From NCBI RefSeq assembly GCF_004795105.1, contig NZ_SSBL01000039.1, positions 1 through 54,381 of the forward strand: DNA of 54,381 bases, read 5' to 3'. The translations under genes were made by a program, and so were the position numbers. Each line of letters begins with the position of its first letter. Positions within the stretch are counted from its first letter, which is position 1. The DNA comes from Streptomyces sp. A0642 (GTDB lineage: Bacteria > Actinomycetota > Actinomycetes > Streptomycetales > Streptomycetaceae). The notes below the pieces were generated by a model. That model worked only from the letters and a program-made list of their open reading frames with translations, did not search any database and was not told the origin of the DNA. Positions 18,801-24,974 of this stretch are shown here, one piece after another.

Positions 18801-21496
18801 GTCCGCGCGTTCGGGGCGGTGCCGAGGACCCGCTGCCAGTCGACCGCGAAGCCCTGGGTGTGCAGGGCGCCGAGGGACCACAGCACCTGGGCGATCCCGC
18901 CGCGGTCCCGGGCCAGGGTGCCGGCCGTGGCGCCCTGGGTCGCGGCCGTCGCACCGGTGAGCGCCACGCCGAGCACCGGGTGCGGGGATATCTCCACGAA
19001 GGCGTCGAAGCCGTCCGCGACCAGTGCCTCCAGGGCCCGGTCCATGCGGACCGTCTCGCGGGCGTTGCGGCACCAGTAGCCGCCGTCCAGCGCGGCGCCT
19101 TCCAGCACCCCGCCGGTCACCGTGGAGTAGAACGGAATCGTCCAGCGGGCCGGGCGCAGGTCCTCCAGTTGTGCGGCGAGCCATGTCAGCATCGGGTCGA
19201 TGTGCGCGCTGTGTCCGGCGGTGTCCGAGGCGATGCGACGGCTGAAGACGTCCGTGTCCGACAGCTCGGCCAGCAGCCGCTCCACCGCGTCGATGTCGCC
19301 CGAGACCACCGCGGACGAAGCGGTGTTGACCACCGCAACCGACAGCGCCGGCCCGTACGGGGCGATCAGCGCCTCGACCTCTGCGAGGGGAAGTTCCACC
19401 AGGGCCATCGCGCCCCGGCCGCTGCACTCGCGCAGCTGGCCCTGCGAGCGCAGCGCGGTGAGCCGTGCGCCGTCCGCGAGGGACAGGGCGCCGGCGACCA
19501 CCGCGGCGGGGACCTCGCCCTGGCTGGATCCGACCACCGCGGCGGGCTCCACGCCCAGCGAGCGCCAGACCGCCACCAGGCCGATCATCACCGTGAACAG
19601 CGCCGGCTGGAGCACATCGATCCGCTCCAGCGTCAGCGAGGCGTCCGCCTCACCGCACAGCACCTCGCGGACCGACCAGCCGGTCCACGGCTCCAGAGCG
19701 GCGTCGCACTCCCCCACCGCCGTGCGGAAGACCTCGCTCTCCTCGATCAGTTCACGGCCCATGCCGACCCACTGCGAGCCCTGGCCGGGGAAGACGAAAA
19801 CGGCCTTGCCTCGCTCCCGGGCCGTGCCGGTGACGGTTCCGGGACGGGGCAGGCCCCCGGCCAGTGTCCGCAGGGCCTCGGCAGCCTCGGCGGGTGCCGA
19901 GGCCGACACACAGGCGCGGACTTCGAGCTGGGCACGGTGCGACGCAGCCGTACGGACGATATCGCGCCAGTCGCTCTCGCTGCCGTGTTCCTCCAGCCAG
20001 TCGGCCCACCGGGCCGCCTGGCCGCGCAGGGCCTGCTGGTCGTGTCCGGACAACAGCAGCGGGTACGCCGGGGCGTCGATGCCGTTGTCGCCCTCCTGGT
20101 CGGCCGGATCCTGTGCGGGGGCCTCTTCGATGATCACGTGCGCGTTGGTGCCGCTGATGCCGAATGACGAGACGCCGGCCCGCCGGACGCGTGCGCCGCG
20201 CCGCCAGGGCCCGGCCTCCTGCGCCAGGGCGAGTCCGCTGTCCTGCCAGTCGATGTGCGGGCTGGGCTCGTCGGCGTGCAGGGTTTTGGGCAGTGTCTCG
20301 TGCTGGAGGGCCAGCACCATCTTCATCACGCTGGCCACGCCGGCGGCTGCCTGCGTGTGTCCGATGTTGGACTTGGAGGAGCCAAGCCGCACCGGGAGCC
20401 GCGGGTCGCGGCCGGGGCCGAAGACCTCGGCCAGTGCGCCCGCCTCGATCGGGTCGCCGAGCGGCGTGCCGGTGCCGTGCGCGTCGATGGCGTCGATGTC
20501 CGCCGCGTCCAGCCGGGCGGCGGTGAGGGCCTCGCGGATGACGCGTTGCTGGGCGGGACCGTTGGGGGCGGTCAGGCCCTGGCTGCGGCCGTCCTGGTTG
20601 ACCGCCGAGCCCCGGATGACGGCCAGGACGCGATCGCCGTCGCGCTGGGCGGCGGAGAGCCGCTTGAGCACGAGCATGCCCACGCCCTCGGACCAGATCG
20701 CCCCGTCGGCACGGGCCGAGAAGCTCTTGCAGCGCCCGTCGGGGGCCATCGCGCCGAGCCGGCTGGACTCGACGAACATGGCGGGGGAACTCATCACGGT
20801 GACGCCGCCGGCGAGCGCGAGGTCGCACTCGCCGGAGCGCAGCGCGCCGAGCGCGGAGTGGATGGCGACAAGGGACGAGGAGCAGGCGGTGTCGATGGTC
20901 ATGGCGGGGCCCTGGAGGCCGAGCACGTAGCTGATCCGGCCGGAGACGACGCTGCCGGAGATGCCGGTGCCCTGGTAACCGTCGAGGACTTCGAGAGGGG
21001 CGTGCCCGGTCTCGTAGTCCGCGCGCATAGCGCCCACGTACACACCGGTGCGGCTGCCGACGAGCGTGTCGGGGCGGATGCCGGCGCGTTCCAGCGCCTC
21101 CCAGGAGGCCTCCAGTACGAGCCGCTGCTGCGGGTCCATCGAGACGGCCTCGCGCGGCGAGATACCGAAGAAGTCGGCGTCGAACCGGTCCAGGTCGTCG
21201 AGGAAGCCGCCCTGGTCGGCGTAGCTCTTGCCTGCGGCGCCGGGGTCGGGGTCGTAGAGCTCCAGTCCGTCCCAGCGGGCGGGCAGCGGGCCGATGGCGT
21301 CGCGGCCGTCGGCGAGGAGTTGCCAGTACTCCTCGGGGGTGGTGACGCCCCCGGGCAGCCGGCAGGCCATCGCGACGATCGCCACGGGTTCGTGCCGCTT
21401 GTTCTCCAGTTCGGCGTTGCGCTGCTGAAGTTGCAGGACAGCGGCCATGGCTCGCCGAAGCCGTTCCTCGTTCGCCTGGGCGTTCATCTCCGCCAT
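9845..21496 (-). CDS. Hybrid PKS-NRPS megasynthase KS-AT-ACP-C-A(Gly)-PCP-KS-AT-KR-ACP-TE
   Basis: 3883 residues. ATG 21496 is chosen (GGAG 11 nt upstream); it opens with a short coiled-coil docking segment. Module 1: KS (Cys205), AT (Ser658 in GSSQGEV, motif TAGH 759-762), ACP (Ser999), no reductive domains. NRPS module: C (about 1060-1510, HHAVTDG), A (about 1510-2005; residues read in GrsA register give D-I-L-Q-L-G-M-V-W, the glycine code), PCP (Ser near 2049, GATSM). Last module: KS (Cys near 2275 in TACSTG), AT (GHSQGE, motif VASH), KR (about 3250-3490; GGQGVLG, no LDD, Trp in SLWGGAGQAAY, hence A-type), ACP (Ser near 3561) and a TE (Ser near 3709 in GHSQGS, Asp in GTEDP, His in GTHAAP). 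Expected terminus: a 4-amino-3-hydroxy-2-substituted butanoyl unit. Neither motif is the malonyl HAFH, so both ATs may take substituted extenders. Confidence 0.96.
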   Translation of the reverse strand: MAEMNAQANEERLRRAMAAVLQLQQRNAELENKRHEPVAIVAMACRLPGGVTTPEEYWQLLADGRDAIGPLPARWDGLELYDPDPGAAGKSYADQGGFLDDLDRFDADFFGISPREAVSMDPQQRLVLEASWEALERAGIRPDTLVGSRTGVYVGAMRADYETGHAPLEVLDGYQGTGISGSVVSGRISYVLGLQGPAMTIDTACSSSLVAIHSALGALRSGECDLALAGGVTVMSSPAMFVESSRLGAMAPDGRCKSFSARADGAIWSEGVGMLVLKRLSAAQRDGDRVLAVIRGSAVNQDGRSQGLTAPNGPAQQRVIREALTAARLDAADIDAIDAHGTGTPLGDPIEAGALAEVFGPGRDPRLPVRLGSSKSNIGHTQAAAGVASVMKMVLALQHETLPKTLHADEPSPHIDWQDSGLALAQEAGPWRRGARVRRAGVSSFGISGTNAHVIIEEAPAQDPADQEGDNGIDAPAYPLLLSGHDQQALRGQAARWADWLEEHGSESDWRDIVRTAASHRAQLEVRACVSASAPAEAAEALRTLAGGLPRPGTVTGTARERGKAVFVFPGQGSQWVGMGRELIEESEVFRTAVGECDAALEPWTGWSVREVLCGEADASLTLERIDVLQPALFTVMIGLVAVWRSLGVEPAAVVGSSQGEVPAAVVAGALSLADGARLTALRSQGQLRECSGRGAMALVELPLAEVEALIAPYGPALSVAVVNTASSAVVSGDIDAVERLLAELSDTDVFSRRIASDTAGHSAHIDPMLTWLAAQLEDLRPARWTIPFYSTVTGGVLEGAALDGGYWCRNARETVRMDRALEALVADGFDAFVEISPHPVLGVALTGATAATQGATAGTLARDRGGIAQVLWSLGALHTQGFAVDWQRVLGTAPNARTAMLPTYAFQRRTYWTHVPGPGSRGPGSRGPGETGAGTGLPDEAAAPDPGPAALLTRLAALEEPARLDGLTQTVRQEAAAVLGAAEPVPADKRLQELGLDSIMALQLRNRLAELTGAALPTNLAFKHPTPHAIAAHLLEHCIGDLGNVPAAAPPQRSAQRDAHPATEGQRRLWFLEQMRPGTPQYNTPLVLRIARALDPDVVSRALRRLMDRHEALRTGLEIRDGQLVQAVHSDYALPFVHEDLSASGAQEIDERIRRAEREPFDLSGQSLLRCLLLDTPDGQLLVLNQHHAVTDGWSLTLLTREFFDTCRALTEGGEPEIPGPALHLGDYAAWEQAGIAQGRFDDGLRYFETELDGMGRLEFAATTAEDGDEGGTLDFIIPAELHTDLEALAARESVTPYTVYASAFSALLARTTGTYDFGIGTVWANRQLSGVDDVAGFLVNTLPLRCDLTGDPSFTELLGATASRVMGLLERQDVPLTEIVRVAGGERAGEENPLFQAVFNYRSTSLPALGEGDDAWIPVDDASVGGGPRGVAKSELGLTLAPLGDGMRGELEFLPAVLDRASAQRLVDSFRTLLASVAADAGRRVGELELIGADELVWLEERGGSAADTVTGASALERIVDRSRRAPDAVALVCDGEQTSYRHLLARAGAMASHLRSAGVTGESLVGIHLPRSAELVVAVLATWLAGAAYVPLDPEYPKARLEHVIVDSGLSVVVSTRDGADEIADDRIRVLLADALPAVDADAELPGGVVLPGLSELAYVIYTSGSTGLPKGVELEHAQFANFCTAMDERVGGGQGDTWLAVTSLSFDISTLELLWTLTRGYRVVVARGGPAEWAGYLPYAPTHLQCTPSLARMLLADADGRALVRGMDRVLVGGEALDRGLARKLLRLCPHGLMNMYGPTETTVWSAAWDVVPGEVALGEPLANNRLYVLDAGLAWVPRGARGDLYIGGLGVARGYLGRPELTAERFVDDPFTPGGRMYRTGDVVRYRADGTLEFCGRADAQVKLRGHRIELGEIESVAAESPGVSEAAAVVREDVPGDPRLCLYFTVVQDSAVSGDDVLVALTERLPVYMVPDQLVRLDELPHTPNKKVDRNALLKLDAPQPVAPATGTADGDAIEALVARAWAEVLNTPHIEPDKGIFDLGATSMTAVRAHTVMCAGLGREFPLSTLFRYPTVRQLAAYLRDGSPTSLTPRQTNTRRERDGDDAVAIVGMACKLPGAPDVDTFWNNLREGVESIAYFTDDELRAAGATDDELADPDYVRARGLVDDPDLFDAAFFDYSPAEAEVMDPQHRLFLETAWQAVEHAGIVPKTFAGKIAVFGGTGFGGYPQESTGDLSSFYRSMIGNKSDYLATRVAHRLDLRGPALTVQTACSTGLVAAHLARESLLRGESDAALVGASSLTIPLRRGFVHQEGLVVSPDGKCRAFDEKGAGTVFGSGAGVVVLRRLSDAIEAGDTVFAVLRGSAVNNDGSDKAGFTAPSVAGQADVIAQAQAAAGVDPASVGFIEAHGTGTRLGDPIEVQALQQVFGSADREEPCAIGSVKTNIGHADATAGIAGLIKAALTVHHGELVPSLNYEHPNPEMGMDPSLFYVNTETKPWQEDGPRRAGVSSFGIGGTNAHVVLEQAPQRPAPAAAPDGSVPVVLSARDETALREQAARWAQWLSGGHEVTPAAVAATAAGRRAHFTHRAAVTGADADRLVEGLTALAQGRSHPDLVQATARPHGRTVFVFPGQGSQWEGMGRALSDQSPAFARTVRECDEVLAPLTGWSVTDVLTGRTGSGPSAERLDVIQPVMFTMYVALAAAWQELGVEPAAVVGHSQGEVAAAVVAGALTLEEGARIVAVRSRALQGVAGIGAMAVVELPLDRVRERIAPYDGRISVAAVNTPRSVALSGEADAIEDLLFALDDEDIVCGRLEAPVASHSHHMDALLPALEAELADLAPKAGRIPFCSTVTGGFLDGTALDAAYWSRNLREPVRLDRAQQSLLDVGHDVFIEVSPHPVLAMPLTEGSDRALVTGTLRRGRGGHEEFLRALATLHVHGHPVDWARALPAATTAPVAQLPTYAFQRQSYWIEENQPARSTEPAVDRAFWEAVGDGEAARIAGLLGAPERLRENIEELLPVLNAWWQRQEAESKIADWLYEDIWQPAPITAPAAFPATVVLVTSDGETRTADDLEAALSAVGARVHRIPGSDDRAETARALTALPQQPEAVLSLASLDTAPGPGGTTRGLLTTLALLQALTDTGWAVPLWALTRGGVTVDGDTGLPGTAPALVQGLGRVAALEDPLRWGGTLDLARSPYDGWAGQVVAALAAGDHEDQSALRAHGRYVRRMRRTRPVAGSDGWTTRGTALITGGQGVLGLHLARRLADRGAEHIVLASRRATGTAETEELRTELESRGIQLTLERCDVTEADQVAALVGRTGDDTRPLTVVAHLAGVSRMAPIGELTAHCAAEEISAKVLGAQHLHEALTGREIDAFLLYGSGASLWGGAGQAAYGAANTALDAMARHRHAQGLPATVLHWGGWAGGGMVSEEAERLARSRGLRSMAPGRALDALELALNTGTVALGVADIDWAKFAPAYRAARPRPLLDGIEEAREAPAEQALAGDPSAGRELRARLAGQDADERLRTVTGLVKDEVIPVLGLAAHDLPDDKPLQQLGLDSLMAVTVRNQLIRRTGLSVTTEMILRHASCVGIAGALADELQPEERQTGTGRPGPQTGSWLRVLKPAERPRARVFCVAGMGGTTGGYVPLVRHLPDDVELLGVQLPGREARADEPPLTDMMAMADQVVAAMSDRLDVPVVLYGHSQGSWLCWEVAHRLAHRPGVPPLALVVACALPPLAEPTPGLNRLAELTGDLDGAALDELAGIFRGLLPDQILESEELLAQYVDRLRADTVLAENHRAVLRGVTRTPLGLPVFAVAGTEDPVLPDGAMEVWRELTSGVFVSSAIEGTHAAPIVNAGAMAAELKDVITHLATVEENHA

Positions 21497-21535
21497 CCGT
21501 CTCGTCGCTCCGGGGAATGTGGGTGCGGGAAGGCT

Positions 21536-21575
21536 GTCGTCAGGATCCCGTGGTGCCGCGCGGGATCCTGACGAC
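21536..21575. terminator. 15-bp hairpin between fkbH and the PKS-NRPS gene
   Basis: Perfect inverted repeat 21536-21550 with 21561-21575, loop of 10 nt. It starts 15 bp after the fkbH stop (21591-21593) and ends 39 bp before the megasynthase start. It looks like a terminator or attenuator that lets the extender-unit operon and the megasynthase be expressed at different levels. Confidence 0.65.
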
Positions 21576-21590
21576 GGTCTCCCGGGTGGG

Positions 21591-22628
21591 TCAGTGCTCG
21601 ACCGTGACGTCCATGTACGGGGGGAAGCCCTGCAGCCGGGTGCCGTCGTGTTCGAGGACGGACACGTCACCGTTCCTGGCGACCTCGCGGAAGCCGGAGA
21701 ACTTGTAGGTGACGAACATGGTCCTGTTGCGGCTGGTGGGCACGAATTCGGCGCGCAGCTTGACGCCCGCGTCGTGGGCGCTGCGGATCAGGTGGTTGAG
21801 CAGGACGGAGCCGACCCCGCGTGACATGACGCGGCAGGACATCAGCAGCAGTTTCACGGTCCATACGTCGTCGCCGCGTTCGACGAGGGCGAGGCCGATC
21901 TTGCCGTAGGTGCCGTAGGCATCGTCCAGTCCGGCCACGAGCAGGTCGTGACCGGGCGAGCGGCGGAAGGCGTCCAGCTCCTCGTAGGAGTAGGTGTAGC
22001 CGGTGGCGTTGAGCTGGTTGGTACGCACGGTCAGCTCTTCGGCGCGCTGGAGGTCGCGTTCCTGGGCGGGCGCGATGGTGAAGCGCATGCCGAGCGAGGC
22101 GAGGAAGTCCTCGGCGGTGCCCTGGTGGGTGTCCTCGGCCTGCTTGCGCTGGATGTCGGCGTGGTAGAGGTGACGGCGCTCGCGCGAGTCGGCGGTGACG
22201 AAGCGGGGCCGCATCTCGGGCAGGTTGGCGATGGCCGGGGCGTCGAGGGCGTCGATGCACAGCACCTGCGCGTGGGCGAAGGCGACCTCGTCGCGCTCGA
22301 AGGGCTGGTCGTCGACGAAGGCCAGGGTATCGATGCCGATGTTGAAGGCCTCGGCGACCGCCCTGACGGAGTCCGACTTGTTGCCCCAGTGAATCTGCGG
22401 GTGGAGGAAGTACTCGGCGATGCCGAACTCCGCCAGCTTCGCCATGGCCGCCTCGTGGTCGTTCCGGCTGGCGATCGAGTGGAGGATGCCGCGCTCGTCG
22501 AGGGTGCGGATCGCCTCCACGACGCCGGGGCGCAGGGTGACGTCGCCGTCCTCCAGGAGCACCCCGTCCCACACCGTGTTGTCGAGGTCCCACACCACGC
22601 ATTTGACGGTGCTCACAGTCGTCGTCAT
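21591..22628 (-). CDS. fkbH: FkbH-like HAD-superfamily protein (glyceryl-ACP formation)
   Basis: 345 residues. The N-terminal HAD domain has VWDLDNTVWDGVLLEDGDV (DxDxT active site) and the later FVDDQPFERDEV segment; the C-terminal half is GNAT-like. This pairing is typical of FkbH, which takes a 1,3-bisphosphoglycerate-derived glyceryl group and loads it on a discrete ACP as the first step to methoxymalonyl-ACP. Its ATG overlaps the stop of the upstream acyl-CoA dehydrogenase gene by 4 bp (ATGA). It is last in an operon running AT-ACP-MT, fkbK, fkbJ, fkbI, fkbH. Family assignment is strong; whether the unit is methylated and by which enzyme is inference. Confidence 0.94.
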   Translation of the reverse strand: MTTTVSTVKCVVWDLDNTVWDGVLLEDGDVTLRPGVVEAIRTLDERGILHSIASRNDHEAAMAKLAEFGIAEYFLHPQIHWGNKSDSVRAVAEAFNIGIDTLAFVDDQPFERDEVAFAHAQVLCIDALDAPAIANLPEMRPRFVTADSRERRHLYHADIQRKQAEDTHQGTAEDFLASLGMRFTIAPAQERDLQRAEELTVRTNQLNATGYTYSYEELDAFRRSPGHDLLVAGLDDAYGTYGKIGLALVERGDDVWTVKLLLMSCRVMSRGVGSVLLNHLIRSAHDAGVKLRAEFVPTSRNRTMFVTYKFSGFREVARNGDVSVLEHDGTRLQGFPPYMDVTVEH

Positions 22629-23776
22629 CGCTCACTCCTCGGTCCGCGTTCCTGGAACGCGTACTCGGCGAGCCCCACCTGGTGGAGCTGTGCGCTGCCC
22701 TCGATGATCTCCATGACCCGGGAGTCACCGAGGAGGCGCTGGACGGGATAGTCGGAGCTGCAGCCGTTGGCCCCGTGGATCTGGACGGCGTCCGCGGCGG
22801 CGCGGCCGGCAGCGGTGGCAGCGAAGTACTTGGCCGTAGAGGTCGCGGCCAGGGCGCCGGGGTGGCGCTCGTCGCGCAGCCGTCCGGCCTCCAGACACAG
22901 CAGCCGGGCGGCGTGCGCGTCCGTGTACATGTTGCTGATCATGCTTCTGACGAGCTGGTGCTCCTTGATGAGGGAGCCGAACTGTTCGCGGGTCGTGGCG
23001 TAGTCGACGCTCGCCTCCAGACTGGCGTCGAGGATGCCGACGCAGCCCCACGCGACGGTGTAGCGGCCGAGGTCGAGGGCGGCGCCGACCACATGGGAGA
23101 CGCCGAGTCCGGGCCGGGCCAGTACGTTGCCGGCTGGTACGCGGCAGTCGTCGAAGTGCACATGGGCCGTCATCGAGGCCCGGATGCCGATCATGTCCTC
23201 GATCAGCTCGGTCCGCAGTCCGGGGGTGTCCCTCTCCACGAGCAGGGCCGTGGGGCCTTCCGCCGAGCGGCCGACGACCAGGAACAGGTCGGCGCTCTCC
23301 CCGTAGGTGGTCCACTTCTTGTGGCCGTCGACCACCCAGTGGTCGCCGTCGCGGGCGAGGCGGGTGGTGACGGCGGAGGCGTCGCTGCCCACGCCCGGCT
23401 CGGAGACCGCGAGCGCGCCGATGCGCTCACCGCGGGCCAGCAGGGGCAGCCAGGTCCCCTTCTGGGAGGGGCTGCCCCAGCGGGCGATCGCGTGTGCCAC
23501 CATCGTGTGGACGGTGAGCAGGCTGCGGAGCGAGGAGCAGGCCCGGCCGAGTTCACCGGCGAGCAGGCCGAGCGTGACCGCGTCGCAGCCGCCGCCACCG
23601 TACTCCTCGGCGACGGACAGCCCGAGCAGTCCTTCGTCCGCGAGGAGCCGGATGATCTGGGGCGGGGTGCGCTGGGCGCGGTGGTAGGTGTCGGCATGGG
23701 GGGTGATGTGGCTGTCGGCGAAGGCCCGGAATTCCTTCTGGGCCTGGGCCTGCTGAGCCGTGAGCGCTCCGGTCAT
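22625..23776 (-). CDS. fkbI: FkbI-like acyl-CoA/acyl-ACP dehydrogenase
   Basis: 383 residues from ATG 23776. Acyl-CoA dehydrogenase fold: LAVSEPGVGSDASAV (flavin-binding loop), WVVDGHKKWTTYG, FDDCRVPAGNVL, TTREQFGSLIKEHQLV, and a C-terminal QIHGANGCSSDYPVQRLLGDSRVMEIIEGSAQ segment that contributes to the active site. In methoxymalonyl-ACP pathways this flavoenzyme oxidises the glyceryl-derived ACP-bound intermediate towards the malonyl oxidation state. Stop overlaps the fkbH start; the discrete ACP lies 22 bp upstream. Operon context rather than sequence alone distinguishes it from a beta-oxidation enzyme. Confidence 0.92.
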   Translation of the reverse strand: MTGALTAQQAQAQKEFRAFADSHITPHADTYHRAQRTPPQIIRLLADEGLLGLSVAEEYGGGGCDAVTLGLLAGELGRACSSLRSLLTVHTMVAHAIARWGSPSQKGTWLPLLARGERIGALAVSEPGVGSDASAVTTRLARDGDHWVVDGHKKWTTYGESADLFLVVGRSAEGPTALLVERDTPGLRTELIEDMIGIRASMTAHVHFDDCRVPAGNVLARPGLGVSHVVGAALDLGRYTVAWGCVGILDASLEASVDYATTREQFGSLIKEHQLVRSMISNMYTDAHAARLLCLEAGRLRDERHPGALAATSTAKYFAATAAGRAAADAVQIHGANGCSSDYPVQRLLGDSRVMEIIEGSAQLHQVGLAEYAFQERGPRSER

Positions 23777-23798
23777 CGTCGTCGTGTCCGCTCTCGTC

Positions 23799-24062
23799 CT
23801 ACTGCAGGACCGGGACCGGCAGCTTGCGGGCGACGAACGCGTCGAGGGCTCCGATGGAGCGGAAGTACTCCAGTTCGAGGTCCTCGTTCTCGACCGTGAT
23901 GCCGAACTCGTGCTCCACGAAGGAGACGAGCTGCATCGCGAACATCGAGCTGACGAAGCCGAGTTCGAAGATGTCGTCGTCGTCCTTGAGGTCCTGGACC
24001 GGGAAGAAGCGGGAGAGGTATTCCGCGATCCGGGCCTTGTTGTCCGTGCTCATCTCTTTCAT
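23799..24062 (-). CDS. fkbJ: FkbJ-like discrete acyl carrier protein
   Basis: 87 residues from ATG 24062; a second ATG at 24053 (MSTDNK) is an equally good start, since neither has an ideally spaced ribosome site. Phosphopantetheine attachment Ser is the second Ser of GFVSSMFAMQLV, where most carriers have D-S; FkbJ-type carriers commonly have N-S or S-S there. Highly acidic N-terminal half (DLKDDDDIFELG). It should carry the glycerate-derived extender while FkbH, FkbI and FkbK act on it. A second carrier is fused to the AT-MT protein in the same operon, which is unusual. Confidence 0.9.
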   Translation of the reverse strand: MKEMSTDNKARIAEYLSRFFPVQDLKDDDDIFELGFVSSMFAMQLVSFVEHEFGITVENEDLELEYFRSIGALDAFVARKLPVPVLQ

Positions 24063-24108
24063 CCGTCCTGTTGTCGTGGGTGAGGTGCCGGGTGATCCGG
24101 TCGGCGGG

Positions 24109-24960
24109 TCAGTGGTACTTGTGGAATCCCTCGCCGCTCTTGCGGCCCAGGAGGCCGGCGGCGACCATCTTCTTGAGCAGCGGGGCCGGCCGGTACTTGC
24201 TGTCGTTGAAGCTCTCGTAGAGCACCTCGACGGACTTGAGGATGGTGTCGAGACCGATCAGGTCGGCGGTCTCCAGCGGGCCCATCCGGTGGTCGAAGCA
24301 GGTCTGGAAGATCCTGTCGACGTCGGCGGCGGGGGCCACGCCGTCCTGGACCAGGAAGGCCGCCTCGTTGATGGTGAGCATGAGGACCCGGTTGGAGACG
24401 AAGCCGGGCACGTCCTGGACGACGATGCAGTCCTTGCCCATGCCGGCGAGGAAACGGCGAGCGGTGTCGATGGTCTCGGGCGTGGTGTGGTGGCCGCGGA
24501 TCACCTCGACCATCGGCTTCATCGGCACCGGGTTCATGAAGTGCATGCCGATGACCTGCTCGGGACGCGTGGTCACCGAGCCGACGCGGGTGATGGAGAT
24601 CGCCGAGGTGTTGACGGCGAAGACCACGCCGGGGCGGACGATGCGGTCGATCCGCCCGTACACCTGCTGCTTGATGTCCCAGTCCTCGGTGACGTTCTCG
24701 ACGACGAAGTCGGCCTTGGCCAGCAGTTCGTAGTCGGTGGTGAACTCGATCTTCTCGAAGACTGCCGCCGGGTCCACGCCGGAGTTCCTGTTGAACATGG
24801 TGTAGGCGCGCAGGCTGTTGCGCAGCTCACGACGTGCGTTGTCGAGCACCTCGTCGGAGATGTCGACGAGCACCACCTGATGGCCGGTTTGTGCGAGGTT
24901 CTGTGCGACACCGACGCCCATGACGCCGGCGCCGACGACTCCTACCGTGGTGAATTCCAT
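24109..24960 (-). CDS. fkbK: FkbK-like 3-hydroxyacyl-CoA dehydrogenase
   Basis: 283 residues from ATG 24960 (GGAG, 9-nt spacing); 14 bp after the stop of the AT-ACP-MT gene. Rossmann motif GAGVMGVGVAQNLAQTG, the H-F-M-N-P loop in IGMHFMNPVPMKPMVEVI with the catalytic His, and the C-terminal GPLETADLIGLDTIL helix. In methoxymalonyl-ACP operons this NAD(P)-dependent enzyme performs one of the two oxidations of the ACP-bound glyceryl unit. Full-length for the family, with no missing catalytic residue. Confidence 0.92.
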   Translation of the reverse strand: MEFTTVGVVGAGVMGVGVAQNLAQTGHQVVLVDISDEVLDNARRELRNSLRAYTMFNRNSGVDPAAVFEKIEFTTDYELLAKADFVVENVTEDWDIKQQVYGRIDRIVRPGVVFAVNTSAISITRVGSVTTRPEQVIGMHFMNPVPMKPMVEVIRGHHTTPETIDTARRFLAGMGKDCIVVQDVPGFVSNRVLMLTINEAAFLVQDGVAPAADVDRIFQTCFDHRMGPLETADLIGLDTILKSVEVLYESFNDSKYRPAPLLKKMVAAGLLGRKSGEGFHKYH

Positions 24961-24974
24961 GTCGTACGACTCCG

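Noticed and set aside
15326..20167. Plus-strand open frame of 1613 codons opposite the megasynthase
   Set aside because: Low-complexity Gln/Arg/Gly translation with no recognisable domain, antisense to well-formed C, A, ACP and KS domains.
21497..21670. 58-residue N-terminal extension of the PKS-NRPS
   Set aside because: Would run through the terminator-like hairpin and has no docking-domain character; ATG 21496 begins the helical docking segment.
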